64,000 nucleotides of DNA from Taenia hydatigena. Taxonomy: Eukaryota; Platyhelminthes; Cestoda; Cyclophyllidea; Taeniidae. The notes below the pieces were generated by a model, which worked only from the letters and a program-made list of their open reading frames with translations, ran no database searches and had not been told where the DNA came from. Of this stretch, positions 35,962 to 48,368 are shown piece by piece (within the stretch, counting starts at the first letter, position 1; the number at the start of each line of letters is the position of its first letter). A program made the position numbers and the translations under genes. The stretch spans positions 11,072,519 to 11,136,518 of the forward strand of contig JADWOT020000006.1 in assembly GCA_036345935.2 (NCBI GenBank). Direction: 5' to 3'.

Positions 35962-37337
35962 ATGAGTACTCAAGACATTTCGGAAGAGGAGGCTGCTTTA
36001 TACGATCGGCAGATTCGATTGTGGGGTTTAGAAGCACAATCTCGATTAAAGAAAGCAAAGCTTCTTCTCATTGGACTTTCCCCTGTAGCTGGTGAAATTA
36101 TCAAAAATATTGTTTTGTGTGGCATTGATACTTTGACAATATGTGACGATAGAGTAGTTAATCAGGACGATATTGAACAATGTTTTTTATATGAAGGGTG
36201 TCACAGAGGACAGATGGTAGTCCTTATGTTTTTTGTCTACTTCAGAAGAGAAATAGTTCAGTAGTGAAGAGGGCGCGGGCTCTCAATGAAGTGGTTAATA
36301 TCGTGTGTGAGAAAAATATGAGTGCAGACTTCCTCGCAAATGAATATCGAGATTATGATGAAGTAATCGTTGCAGTGGAAGGGGCATTCAAGCATTGGAT
36401 TGATTATGCTATGAAGTTTTCTAGTCAACCAAACAGGCCAAAAATACATTGCGTTATGTCTTTTGGGATGCACGCGGTCGGTTTTGCAGACCTTGGTTGC
36501 TACACTTACGATGGGTCTGTTCGATATTTTTCCTCACAGCTGTAGTGACGACCATAAGCAGACTTGTAATTTCAAACTCGACACGAAGGATTCCCTTTCT
36601 ACTACAGCGATTGGAAACGAAAAGAAGGTGATGAAATTATCAATTGGCTTTTGTATAATTGGACTGTGCGGATAAGTTTTGACGCAATTTCTATGCTTAG
36701 ACTCTTGAATACCCTTCATTGAAGACTTTCTCTGAAGTTAATTGGCATGGCAACTCAAATGTGCCACTGACGGCTAAAAGAATGCCGAAGGGATTTTTCC
36801 TTGCACGGCGTAAGCCATGTGTATTTCGACTGTATGGGCAAAATGGCTTGTTCCCTTTCGCGGGATTTTGTTGTTTTAGTTATTTCAAACCTCGATTGCC
36901 CCATATCCACCCAAAATCTCAAGGAAGCTTGGCCTCGGGTCGCGGAAAATCTCGGTGTTCCGACGTCACTTTTGTCGGAGGATGACTTTTCGTAGTAGAT
37001 CTCACAGAATTACTACATCCTGCTTGCATTCTTCTCAACTATTTTATCTTCTCTAGATCCTGTTGTGGGCCCTCACTCGTCGCAATAAATGCCATCATCG
37101 GCGGAATTGTATCTCAAGAAATCATCCAGGTGAATGATATCCGCCTTCATAATCACTTCGTCAATGAGATTGTTGGCATTAATCATGCTGTTCATTTTTC
37201 ATCTTCAATTTCATGGGCGACCTGGCACTTTTGATTTCTAGGGTTTGTCTCACAAGGGTGAACCGAGAGGCAATTGGTACTTCGTGGACGGGAGGTCTTG
37301 TGAGGTGACGGTTTTATGGCTCCCAAAACGCCCTTAG
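35962..37337 (+). CDS. SAE1: SUMO-activating enzyme subunit 1 (AOS1)
   Basis: SAE1 pairs with UBA2/SAE2 to adenylate SUMO, the first step of sumoylation. Seven exons: 35962-36216, 36246-36514, 36540-36627, 36701-36809, 36880-36991, 37057-37129, 37242-37337, giving 333 aa (human 346). The first two introns are 29 and 25 nt; reading through either shifts the frame or meets a stop. The N-terminus is diagnostic: ISEEEAALYDRQIRLWGLEA. The nucleotide-binding loop region reads LLLIGLSPVAGEIIKN. Further matches are FADLGCYTYDG, FSEVNWHGN (human ALEVDW), the LLSEDDFS segment, VAINAIIGGIVSQEII, and the C-terminal NWYFVDGRSCEVTVLW. It faces CRNKL1 tail to tail across 505 bp. Confidence 0.94.
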
Positions 37338-37842
37338 CCGTGTTGTATTTGTCTTAATCGTTACTCCGCATCAAAAATAAGGCATTTTTTTAAATATTTG
37401 ACTCGTCTTTTATTGACTTGATCTGCGTACTGCAGGCATCACCAGCTGCTACTTACTGCTGGTCTTATGAATATTCGCGTTCCCCGCGAATAGTCGCCTC
37501 TGACCTCCACTTGTTAATTGCATTCATGCCGAATTCAACCCGTGCAGTAAACAACTAGATGAAAGTTGCAGTCACCGTTGCAGGTATAGACTCGGTGCGT
37601 GCGCTATATTATCCGACTACAATTCGCTAAGCTACTTATCTCGCTCTGATGCTGTGCAACAGTTCAAGCCAAAGCACGCTAATCAGCCGTATACCAACAT
37701 GCGGGAGCTGGAGCTGAACCAACACAAAAGGAAAGCATTGTGAATCGCTATATATTAGCTCACTCCATATAATACACAGAACAACTGTCGAAACTGTACA
37801 AAGTTAGACTTCAAGGGAGGATTTTTCTCGATTAACCGGAGT
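37338..37842. other. Convergent 3' flanks of SAE1 and CRNKL1
   Basis: No coding sequence seen. A TTTATT (AATAAA on the minus strand) lies near 37408 and may serve CRNKL1, though it is over 400 bp past its stop. Confidence 0.35.
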
Positions 37843-40800
37843 TCAATTAGGTTCATTCATACTCGCCGTTTCAGTTACCACGGCGTTAGTATTGCTGTCG
37901 TCGTTCCTGGGCACAACATTCTCATCAGCACTGTCGTAGTCTCCATTCTCCTCCTCCTCTTCGTCGTCGTCATCATCATCAGAGTGTTCGTGGAGCATTG
38001 CCCATTTGTTGGCAAAGGCGAGAAGTTTGCGATTTGGCTGTTCAGCGGTGGTGTCTGGGAAAATGTACTCGACGTACTCCTCCCAACCACCGCCAGCATC
38101 CCCCTCCTCCACCCGGCGGCTGCGCACTACTCGTTGCGGCTCGAAACCCGCCACCTCCTTCCGCGTCTCCTCATCTCCATACTCTTCCTATCGTGCACAC
38201 AAATAATACTATTGAATGGTTTACGAAGTGAATTCTTTTTCGCTGCATCCTCCCAATGCCAACAGAGGATGCGCTCTTCAACCTCGCTTTGAGGCTCATT
38301 TTTTGGGCTACCCTATAACTTGATCATAGCTAAGGGACAAGTTGTGGCGAGAATGATTACGGTGAATGTAATCGAGTGTTCCCAAGTGCATTGCACCAGT
38401 AAACCCACCTCAAAAGTTTTCCACTCCTCAATGAGTTGGACACGCTGCTCCTTGCTGTTAGCCTTGCAAAGAGCCGCATTGGCTTCGCGAAAGACGGCGC
38501 GAGCCCGCTCGATAGCAGCCCCCGCCTCTCGCTCATTGATTACGGTGGTGGCACCTGAAGACCCCTCATTTTCTTCCTCCTCCGCCACGGAGTCCTGCGC
38601 GCACAGTTCGAAGTTTGCCAGACTTAGCCAAACCTACAAACAACAGGTTTGAAAAAAGCCCAACCATTACCTCCACACGGTTTACCACTTATCGATGTGA
38701 CGGCATTAAATATCGCCCGTGAATAGTGTAGAGCCCTAAATCCACGAAAATACCTAACCTTATGCCATGTGTTTAATAACACAATAAACCATGAATTGTG
38801 ATTGCATAGTGTTTGGCAACTGCCTTTTGCGCAGAACGGCGATTGATCAGATGCCAGCGTAGGAAGCTAAGTGACCACTCCCTCTTACTTTAACGTGATG
38901 CGTCTTTTCCATAAGGCGGCGATAGAGGGCACGTGCACGATCCCACTCGCGCTGCTCTATCTCGTAGTCGATATATGCTTTCCAGAGAATCTCAGGCATA
39001 TCCAAAAGCGGTTGTGAAATCGCCAATTCGTAAATAGCACGAGCTCGCTCCACCTCATCTAAGAGAGCCTCCATTTCCGCATACTGTACAACAAAGGGAA
39101 TTCAATACAGCACAAACAATTAAGAAGACATCGAAGTCTCAGAGAAGTTATAGATCTATCACTGCAAAAAAGCGTTCAGTTGACCGAATAGATACTAAAA
39201 TAGCTTCATTCTATCCAAGGAATTTAAACAACACCTAATCCGAGTGAATAGTTTGATTTCCTCACAGTAAACCAAGGCCAAGCTTAGGTTTTCATCAAGC
39301 TCGTGTAATTAAAACAGAACGACGGGTGCAATCGTAAGCTTTTACACTAACCAAATTAGTAAAGCGAGCTCGGAATAAGGGAATGCAATAGCCTTTTTGG
39401 TCTGTTGCAATATGACTGTACATACCTTAATAATGGAGGACAAACTGTACAAAAAACGTATTGATCATGCATAAATACTGTGCCGTAAGAAACGATGCCA
39501 AAATAGCCTACACGCATCCAGGTTGTGCAGTTCTCTGACGAAAATTCCAAAAATTTCTCATAAAGTTTCCGACAACGATCAAATTCGCGCAGCTGGATCT
39601 CCAATTCAATATATCCACGAAAGAGTTTAGCTTTGGGACATTTACCGAGTGCTGTGCCCTGAAAAGCGAGTCACAATTTTACAACGAAAACCCCCAATGC
39701 AGGTGTGGGTTGAAATCATCGCTCACTAATAACTTGCGGGCGCTTGTCAGTTGCTTCTGGCGTATCTCGAACTTCGCCGCATACAGCCACATTTTGGCGA
39801 ACGTGAACTTTCGATGGGGAATGAGACGGAGGACAAATTTGTAGACCTCGCGAGTTCTCTCCACATTTCCCACTACCAGCTCTTCGTAGAGGGCGTAATT
39901 TATCCACAGGTAAATGTATCGACGCCAGTAACGTTTCTCCTGAAACCGAATTTATGGGAGACTACTCATTAACTTTCTTGCTCCCCACCTCTAGAGTGCA
40001 AGGAAAATAATGAAATGCTGCTATTCAGCACATCGGAGCATTGTAAGGCTGATAATTTCATCTCCATTACCTTAATAGGGGGAAAATTTGCTACCGCTCG
40101 TTCGTACAGCTCTCGTGTTTGCTCAACCGAACCTTCCTCTTCCATTAGGCGAACGTAATCAAACCAGACATCGTAGTTATGGGGATTCGCTTCTACTTCC
40201 TACAAATGTTTTTAGTGAATCAATATCACGCGATTATAGCATAAGAAACGAGGAAGACGCAAGCATTAACTTACTGACTCATACTGGAATTTCCGCTTGT
40301 TAAGGATGACACCCTCAATCGCTAAACGATCACCATATTTCTTCTCGTGCAATGTGAACGCCTTGTAAATTTCAGGACATTCACTGGATGGAAGATTGTC
40401 AAGAGCGTATTTATATATAACTCTAGCGCGGTCGTGCTAAAGCCAAAAAAAAGTTAGTGGCTGCAAAGTTAAGCAACTTACTTCCTTCTGCCTCTCTTCA
40501 AATCTGGCGAATTCGATCAGTAAACGAGCCTGTGGATTGTCACCTCCATAAAATTCGACGGCCCTCTCAAACACCTTCCGGGCCGAATTGATGTAACCAT
40601 TTCTTTCCTCGAACTTGGCATATTTTACCCAGTTCTTGGGTTCAGGATTGACCAGAACGAAACGTTCATAGATCAATCGAGCACGTTGCAGCTCTTTGTA
40701 TCGTAGTTCAAAGTTAATATAAGCATGCCATGCCTGCTCTTCCGGCTCCCACTCCATCCACCGTTCGAATACTTGACGAGCCCCTGCAATGTTACCCAAC

Positions 40801-41537
40801 AATTCCTCCATGTAGGTATACTTATACCAAAATTGGTTGGCCCTTGGAATCAATGTGACGGCTCTATCCCAAAGGTTGCGCGCATGATTCACTTGTTTGT
40901 TTCGCATTTCCATGTCAGCGTACTTAAGCCACAATCCTATATTTCGGAAGTCCACATCAAGTGCACGCTCGAAAATAGAACGTGCTCTACAAATGGTAAA
41001 TTGGAAATGAAATTCCAGTATCCAAAGCAGCTATTGAGAGACACGCATAAAATACCCATTGGCATTGAATGATGACATAGACGCCTAATAATAATAACAG
41101 GATGAAATGCAAATAAGTAGGCTCTTGCTAGAAAACGAAGCATGCAGGCTTCAGGATCCAGTAAATAAAATATTCACAGATGTAACCACCTCTGTAATTC
41201 CCCTTGACTTTCCTCGAATTTCGCATATTTAATCCAATTTTGCATAGCAAGTCTATTCTTTCGAATGTTGTCTTCATAGTCTTTGCGTTTTCGCAGTTGA
41301 AAGTCCCGTAATTCAGCAAGATTGGTGATTTTTTGGGTCGGTGCTACCGGGGCAACCTCAAGTTCCCTGTTCTTGGCCTCTCTTAGAATTTGTTCTGCAG
41401 TAATTTGTATCGGTGCCGGAGTTTTATTTTTCACCTTAAAGGTTAAAAAGCTCAATTCGTTAAATTACCTTAGCGAATTTTGCTCGCTTTGCCCTATCCA
41501 AGGAAGTCTGACCGCTAGCAGAATCGGTGGATGCCAT
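37843..41537 (-). CDS. CRNKL1: Crooked-neck-like splicing factor (CLF1)
   Basis: CRNKL1 is a HAT-repeat scaffold of the Prp19-associated spliceosome. Ten minus-strand exons: 41469-41537, 41190-41434, 40482-40986, 40275-40436, 40071-40199, 39727-39939, 39512-39658, 38889-39083, 38409-38633, 37843-38187; 744 aa with all phases matching. The start is [20 protein letters not shown], followed by [15 protein letters not shown] and [15 protein letters not shown] repeats are strongly conserved ([55 protein letters not shown]). Later blocks include [46 protein letters not shown] and [18 protein letters not shown]. The C-terminus has [12 protein letters not shown] then an acidic run ([11 protein letters not shown]). 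It starts 258 bp from NDUFS8 in head-to-head orientation. Confidence 0.97.
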
Positions 41538-41795
41538 GACCGCCCGTTAAGCACAACCCACAATCAAATTACCAGTACCTTTGTCTGTTGCGCCATCAAC
41601 TACATTAAACCTAAAATAAATAATTACCTATGTAATCATTAAAAAGTTTTAAAAAATTAATTTATCTTTTTTTTGAAAGACAATGTAAACAATTTTATAA
41701 TATTAATTGCATTTTTTTGTAAAAAAATTTCAAAAATATTAGATCTACACATATGCGAATTGTTTTAAGCTTTCGAGAAAGCGCCTCATTAAAGC
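41538..41795. promoter_or_regulatory. Short head-to-head promoter, CRNKL1 and NDUFS8
   Basis: 258 bp separate the two initiator codons, so both 5' UTRs and promoters must fit within or overlap. The sequence is AT-rich with no obvious TATA arrangement on either side. Confidence 0.6.
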
Positions 41796-42673
<878 letters not shown>

Positions 42674-45600
42674 AACTGTCTTCCACACTACATTGTTTTT
42701 TTCCTTTGTAGAGATTGTGTTCCACGTAGTGGCGACAATTTGGTGCTGATATGTTGTTTCTGTTTAAGCCGAGATATCTATGCTCACTGGCCTTGAATCA
42801 CTTGGCCCTGCCTAGTTGGTTCCGATATGCTTTGTACAGGCATTCTAGTTTGCTTTTATGAGACAGTTTTTCTGTTGTGTAGGGTTTGACTTCCTTCCTG
42901 CGTCCTACAGCTTGCATTGCAGACCAGAAGTATCCGCATCGTATGGGGTTTGCGCGATAAACTCACTACAAATTTCGATCAAATCTATCCGTTGAGGGGT
43001 GGCGAATAGTGGCCGTCTCGGTGGGTCATGTAGCGCTCCACATGTCTGTGCTTTAACCCAAGGAACGGTGTAAGTCACTACTGTTGACCGCCTAAGTAGG
43101 TCGTCGTCGCGAATTCCGTTGGGTTTTGGGCGTCCCGAGATGGTCTTGGGGTAGTTCAGCGAGCTCTTGGAGACCTTGCATGTATCTTGTCAAGTCACGT
43201 CACAGACGCTTTTGGGGTTCGTGTTGGCTCAGCTGTAATCTTTTATCGGGGCGATGTTGCCCCTAGTGTGCCAAGGGAGGGTGGTGTAATGCTTCCGGCC
43301 GAGGTGCGCTTTGTCAAATTAATTTTTATTGTAACGAAATATTTTTACATGTATGCATTGATGCCTCCAGTATTTGCAAGGCTAGGTTCCGGAATCCATT
43401 GGTGATCGAAAACGTCAATAGTATTTGGTGCAAGTCACAGAAGATGCCACTAAATACTTGTTTGAAGATACCCCCGCACAGGGTCCAACTTCCGCTCCTA
43501 GAGTATCCCATTTCCATGTAAAAACTGGTTTAATGGGTTGTCTTTCAATCCCAACAGTTGGTGTAAAACTATAATATTGTGTGTTTTGATAATGCTTACC
43601 AAATTGGGAGATTTATAGTACAATAGACTAATGTAACACCTGCAGTGCACCTTTTATTGACTCTTGCACCCGCAGTAAATGTAAGAGTAATTACTGGCGT
43701 TTCCGTGCAGTGGTCAGAATAGTAAAATTCTTGTTTCGTAGGAGTAAAATAAGTTAGGGCTTAATAATAATTTCCCGGGGTACGAATGCACAGATTAAGC
43801 ATGCTACGGCTCATCACTGAAGTTTTCGCTCTTCTTGTGAACGTTTCTTCTCTTATTAGCACCCAGTGAGGGTAACAAGTTCCCTGTCTCAGGTTAGTAG
43901 TTTGGTTCGTTCTGGTTGACGTTGAAGCACACACTTTGTTTTGCGCTAGGCTTTGAGTATAGACAATAAAATCTTTAAACATTCCCTTGTAAAGAGCCGA
44001 TTCAAATCACAGTCACTCGTATTTTTACCGCCTGGCAGTTCGCCTGATGCCAACTACTTGTTTTGCAGGGGATTGTGTATCAGTCGAGTCCTGTAGATCG
44101 CGTCTGGCAGAATCCTCTTGGCATAGCACAGACTCTTTCAAGACAGGGGTTGATGACTCATCACCAAACAGGCTCCGCGGGAGACAAGCCTGGCATTTCC
44201 AACCGCTTGGTGGGATCGTAACGCGATGAACAACGCCAGTCTCGTTGGGAATTATTTTTATGCCTTATCGGATATAATATGATTAAAAATTTGAAGGAAT
44301 CCTTCAAAGGCGTTACATCGCTCAAGTGGGCAATCAAGTTGGTCGCATCTACGATAAATGCACGGTAAATATGATGTGCATATAGGTGACTTCGTGCATA
44401 GATATCAGGTTTCTTCAAAACAATGCGTACTCACCAAAGTGTTCCCACTAAATTAATGTATTCTCCACTAGATGGATGTCCCAAAGACTAACTTCAACTA
44501 TTTGCTTTGTTACTTATTCTTTATTTCGCTCAAAATGCAACGAAATTTTATCTTTGGATTTCCTTCTGTATGAAGTATTTTCAACTACAAAAGACGTATT
44601 GGTGAGGTATGCTGAGTTACAAGGCTTGCAATAATATGGACTCTTATTGAAGTGGAGTAATTCATGGAAATATGCTTCCCTTTATGCCAATTCCGCTGCC
44701 TGTTTATGTCTGACTGGGATGTGCACAAGGTTCCAGCATTCGACGCACGTGCACGTGCCCGGGTTGGGTCAGGGCACGGGGTTAGTGCTTTGTATCGCCG
44801 TAGTAAATATGCAAATCCCAGATGCTGTCAGGTCCGTTAAACGTTTCCCCCATTGCCTAATCGCCTCCCACACAATATCCAACTGCTGGTTTTTCCTCTT
44901 GGCGGTGGTTCCGCCAAATAAAATAAGTCACATGTAAGTAGGGTCTGATGGCAAAGATCCAGAGTCTTTAATTTAACAACATCCCGACTTCCAAAAGGGT
45001 AAAAATTTAGTGCAGAGTAATACATTACTCAACCTTTGTGTTCATGCGCAAAATGGTAAGTGAGATAAATCAAGATCCTTCAAGTGACACGGTTTGGTGG
45101 CTCGTTCGAAACAGATCTTGCATTAAAAAGATAGGTGGATAAGTAGGGTGCAAGCACGTCCGTGAAATGCTTTGCGAATGTTCGTTTACATTACCCTTGC
45201 CAATGTATATCAATTGGAAGGTAGTAGATGGGAACAACCGAGTTAGTTGAGTCCTTTAGCTGATCAAAATGTGTCGATTAGAATGTGCCGGTGGGTTGAG
45301 AGGGTGAAAATCTCCCCTTTTTAACAATGTACTAGACATTTGTTCAGTTCTCAACCGCAGTCTCTGTGTTATCCCAACACTCTCAAAATGTCCTTCAGTT
45401 TGCTTTGGATGCAAACGAAAAGTCTATGCACAAAACAGATTCTCTTCCTTTGCAATGCTAGGAAGCTAGGACGTTTCAACAAACCTTTTCGCGAGGCAAC
45501 AGTGTTGTGTGTAAGTTGGTAATGATTGTTTCACACTCCAGCGCGCCAATTTGTTTACCTTCCGTCTGTTTAGCATGTTGCTCTAGTTGTAACCTTGTCT

Positions 45601-46247
45601 TCTACAAGCTCACGTAAAGCTACTTCCAGTGTGATTCTAACGAAATCCTCTTATAACGATCGGTAAACATAGCTTATTCACAGAGTTTATCAAGCCTTCC
45701 GTTCAAAAGAGAATGGGTGGCTCGGGTTCACTGCGGTGTGGAAAGTCGTTGAACCATTAGTTCCGTCCCCTTACTAATAATAGCAACACTAATGCTTATA
45801 TTTTACCACAGTATTTGGCTGCATGCTAAATAAATTCGTTTTTTCAGTTGAATTCTTCAGTACCATCCAATCATCATAATGGAGGGTCGCAACAAGATTG
45901 TTGCAAACTTCAAAGAGCTTTTTTCTTACAAAGTTTGCGTACTACGCCTGTGACAACTTCAATGAGATGCAACACCAACATCATCCAACTGTCCACCTTT
46001 GGGTAAAAATAACTTTGTATTTTGGTAAATTACTTTGTGATCCCAAAAATTCTACCGACAAAAGATATGAGGAAGTTTGAAAGCGTTCGCTTCGAAGTTC
46101 TAAGCCTTATCAATCCACTTTGGCTGGTGTGGAATGAGATCGGACAATTTTTAGCCATTTTAGAAACAACCAATAAAAACCCCTTAAAAGTGTTTTTACT
46201 CATTGAAATAAATATTATTTCAAGCTGACATCGTTTTTAGTGAGATA
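42674..46247. other. About 3.6 kb without a supported gene
   Basis: NDUFS8 3' flank and intergenic sequence. Only short open frames without family resemblance. 42960-43310 is more GC-rich than its surroundings but shows no protein match. Confidence 0.4.
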
Positions 46248-47210
46248 GGACACGTAAAGCCTGCTTTCAGAAAGTCTTTCACCTCAAAAAACAAGAATAA
46301 TCCTGACTCCATTCGCCTCCTTTCTTATCTCGCCTGTTAAGGAAAGGGACGTATCGTCAGAGGAATGACGCTTCCTTCCCACTGATTGCTCAGTCTGACT
46401 CTTTCTTAGGAAGGAATGAGTAGGTAGACCACAGCCGCCACTGTTGGGTCTTCAGCAATAAAATTCATCACGAACGCACAAGCACACACACCTACATGTA
46501 CAACGTAGAGGTGTGCGTCAGTGAGTGCATGGGCTGGAAGCAACCGACGCATGTTAGTCCGTCCAATGCTGGATGTCTATGACCACTTCTCACCACAACT
46601 CAGTCGGGCGACAAACTACCCAAAAAGCAACACCTTCTTGTGAGATAAGTGAGGAGAGTGGAGAAGAAGGTATTTGATCGACTTGGAAGCCTATTATCAG
46701 TCTGATCATCTCGTGATGCATGGACTGGAGTTCCTTTCCTTTGGCTTCTACCACCGCTTCCCCAGTGAAACGTAGTTATGACCCAGTTCTTGCCTCCCTC
46801 GCGTTATCCGTGTGTGTCATTTCGCGACACGTTAGTCCTGCATTGTTAGAACCGACAGCGACGCCTACTGTCTCACTGCTGATAAGTATAGAGGAGCTTG
46901 GCGAGCGCGATGCATCCGTTCTCGAGGGAGTCGCCACCAGAATCAGATTGTTTGGAGCATAACCGGACAATGCGTCCCGCTACTGCACATCGCATCCAAC
47001 CTAGGTTCCCGGTTAAACTCGGTTCAGAAAGCGAACGAGTCCGATTCAAGTCTGTGGGGCTTGAAAAGCAGGGCACATTGGGACACATCTACGTGGGGAG
47101 TATCTCACCATCAAACTAAAGCATATTCATTGGACACATTTTACGAGTTTCTATGAGTTTCTAAAAGCCATTTCTGAAGGTTATGCCGAAAGCCATGTGG
47201 TCCATTTTGG
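46248..47210 (+). repeat. 963-bp direct repeat, copy 2
   Basis: Same sequence and orientation as 25039-26001; no difference was found in the blocks compared, including all of 46291-46720. It is followed directly by a GC-rich segment that is absent beside copy 1. Confidence 0.9.
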
Positions 47211-47560
47211 GTCATCTTTTGAAAGATTTCCTCTACGTGGTGGTGAGCCGATTGCACCCACAGCTGCCTGCCCGCGCTTTGTTTCGGCGTCCAGACGTGA
47301 GCGGCGGTGCGCGCTGCAGCACGCGTGTGCATGCGGCCGCATCACATGACTCTCCGAGCCGTGTTGCAGCGGTGATGCAGCCCGAGTACGGCCCTAGACC
47401 AACAAATGAGGAAGTTTGTGCGCTGTCGACCCGTAGGGTCGACCAGATCCAAAACATCTGTTTGTTCCAGCCATCCTCGATGGGAGGAGGGATTGGTCAA
47501 ATACGTTTGAGTACCTTCGGTGTGCCATTACCTGGTGACTGAGAGCTTGCACTCAATCTG
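47211..47560. other. GC-rich segment with short palindrome
   Basis: Clearly more GC-rich than its surroundings (for example GCGGCGGTGCGCGCTGCAGC). It contains GTCGACCC-GTA-GGGTCGAC at 47425-47443, a perfect 8-bp inverted repeat with a 3-bp loop. A 119-codon open frame runs through it on the plus strand with no recognisable family. It may be a fragment of a mobile element next to copy 2 of the repeat. Confidence 0.4.
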
Positions 47561-48260
47561 TCTCACATCTATGGCAATGGCCGCCAAATTACTGGGGATC
47601 TTAACTGCGTTTATTTTAAAGTCAAGCGGGAAGCATTCTCCCCTTTGAGATGCGGGGCCGTGATAATAATATACCTCTCTTACAAAACTTACGAATTGCT
47701 ATGTACTTTCGAAACCCATTCTTATTTTACGAGAAAAAATGTGCATTTTCTCCAATTTAATGGGAATCTTTTTTTTAAATCAGCAACTTGCTTAGTCCTG
47801 AGTTACCCTTGTTGGAATAACGATGATGAGTGTGCAACATTTCGCTAAAAAGATTAAGGAAGCACTAAAAAGACTAGGCAAATACATTGGAGACCTGGCT
47901 GACCATATTATTGGCTTGAAGAAGTACAGACCCACAGAAAATCTGGGGCAAGGTCAAATCGGTTGCTCATGCTGGGATTGGTTAATTTGCCAACTAATAA
48001 AAGGCCGATTGGAAGTGGAGCGGGAGCGTGCTAACCAATGAACAGGCCCGAAATCTGAGGGCTGCCTTCTGGTTCGTTAAGTGCTATTGCGAAATGGCAT
48101 CGCATTGCCACTGGCAGCTTCACTTATACCCACCCATCCGTTCTGGTCGAACAAGCTTGTTGGTTGTCAACGTGACGCTGGGAGCTGGTATTTTTTTTAC
48201 CCCTGCCTCAAGAACACCTTCCATTTCTTAATCAATTAGGCGCTGATAATTTACAATTTA
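47561..48260. other. No feature seen
   Basis: AT-rich sequence with no gene recognised. Confidence 0.3.
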
Positions 48261-48368
48261 ATGGCGGCCTTCGGAGGGTCTTGTTCACGCCTCTCAGCAG
48301 CTAATCTTAGTTTCAGAAATCCCCGACGAGGATCGTCTCACGCTAATCTTCCAGAAGCAAAAGGATCA
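48261..48368 (+). CDS. Possible first coding exon of the downstream RING gene
   Basis: ATG at 48261 opens 36 codons (starting MAAFGGSCSRLSAANLSF) ending at a consensus-like donor GGATCA|GTAAGT in phase 0. The RING gene body has a phase-0 acceptor (cctcag) ending at 52344, so the two would join in frame. There is no homology evidence, and other explanations (chance open frame, separate gene) are equally possible. Confidence 0.25.

Noticed and set aside
36560..36720. SAE1 reading in another frame (FYYSDWKRKEGDEIINWL)
   Set aside because: Protein-like, but it has an upstream in-frame stop. Splicing 36627 to 36701 joins NEKK to TLEYPSLKTFSEVNW and matches SAE1.
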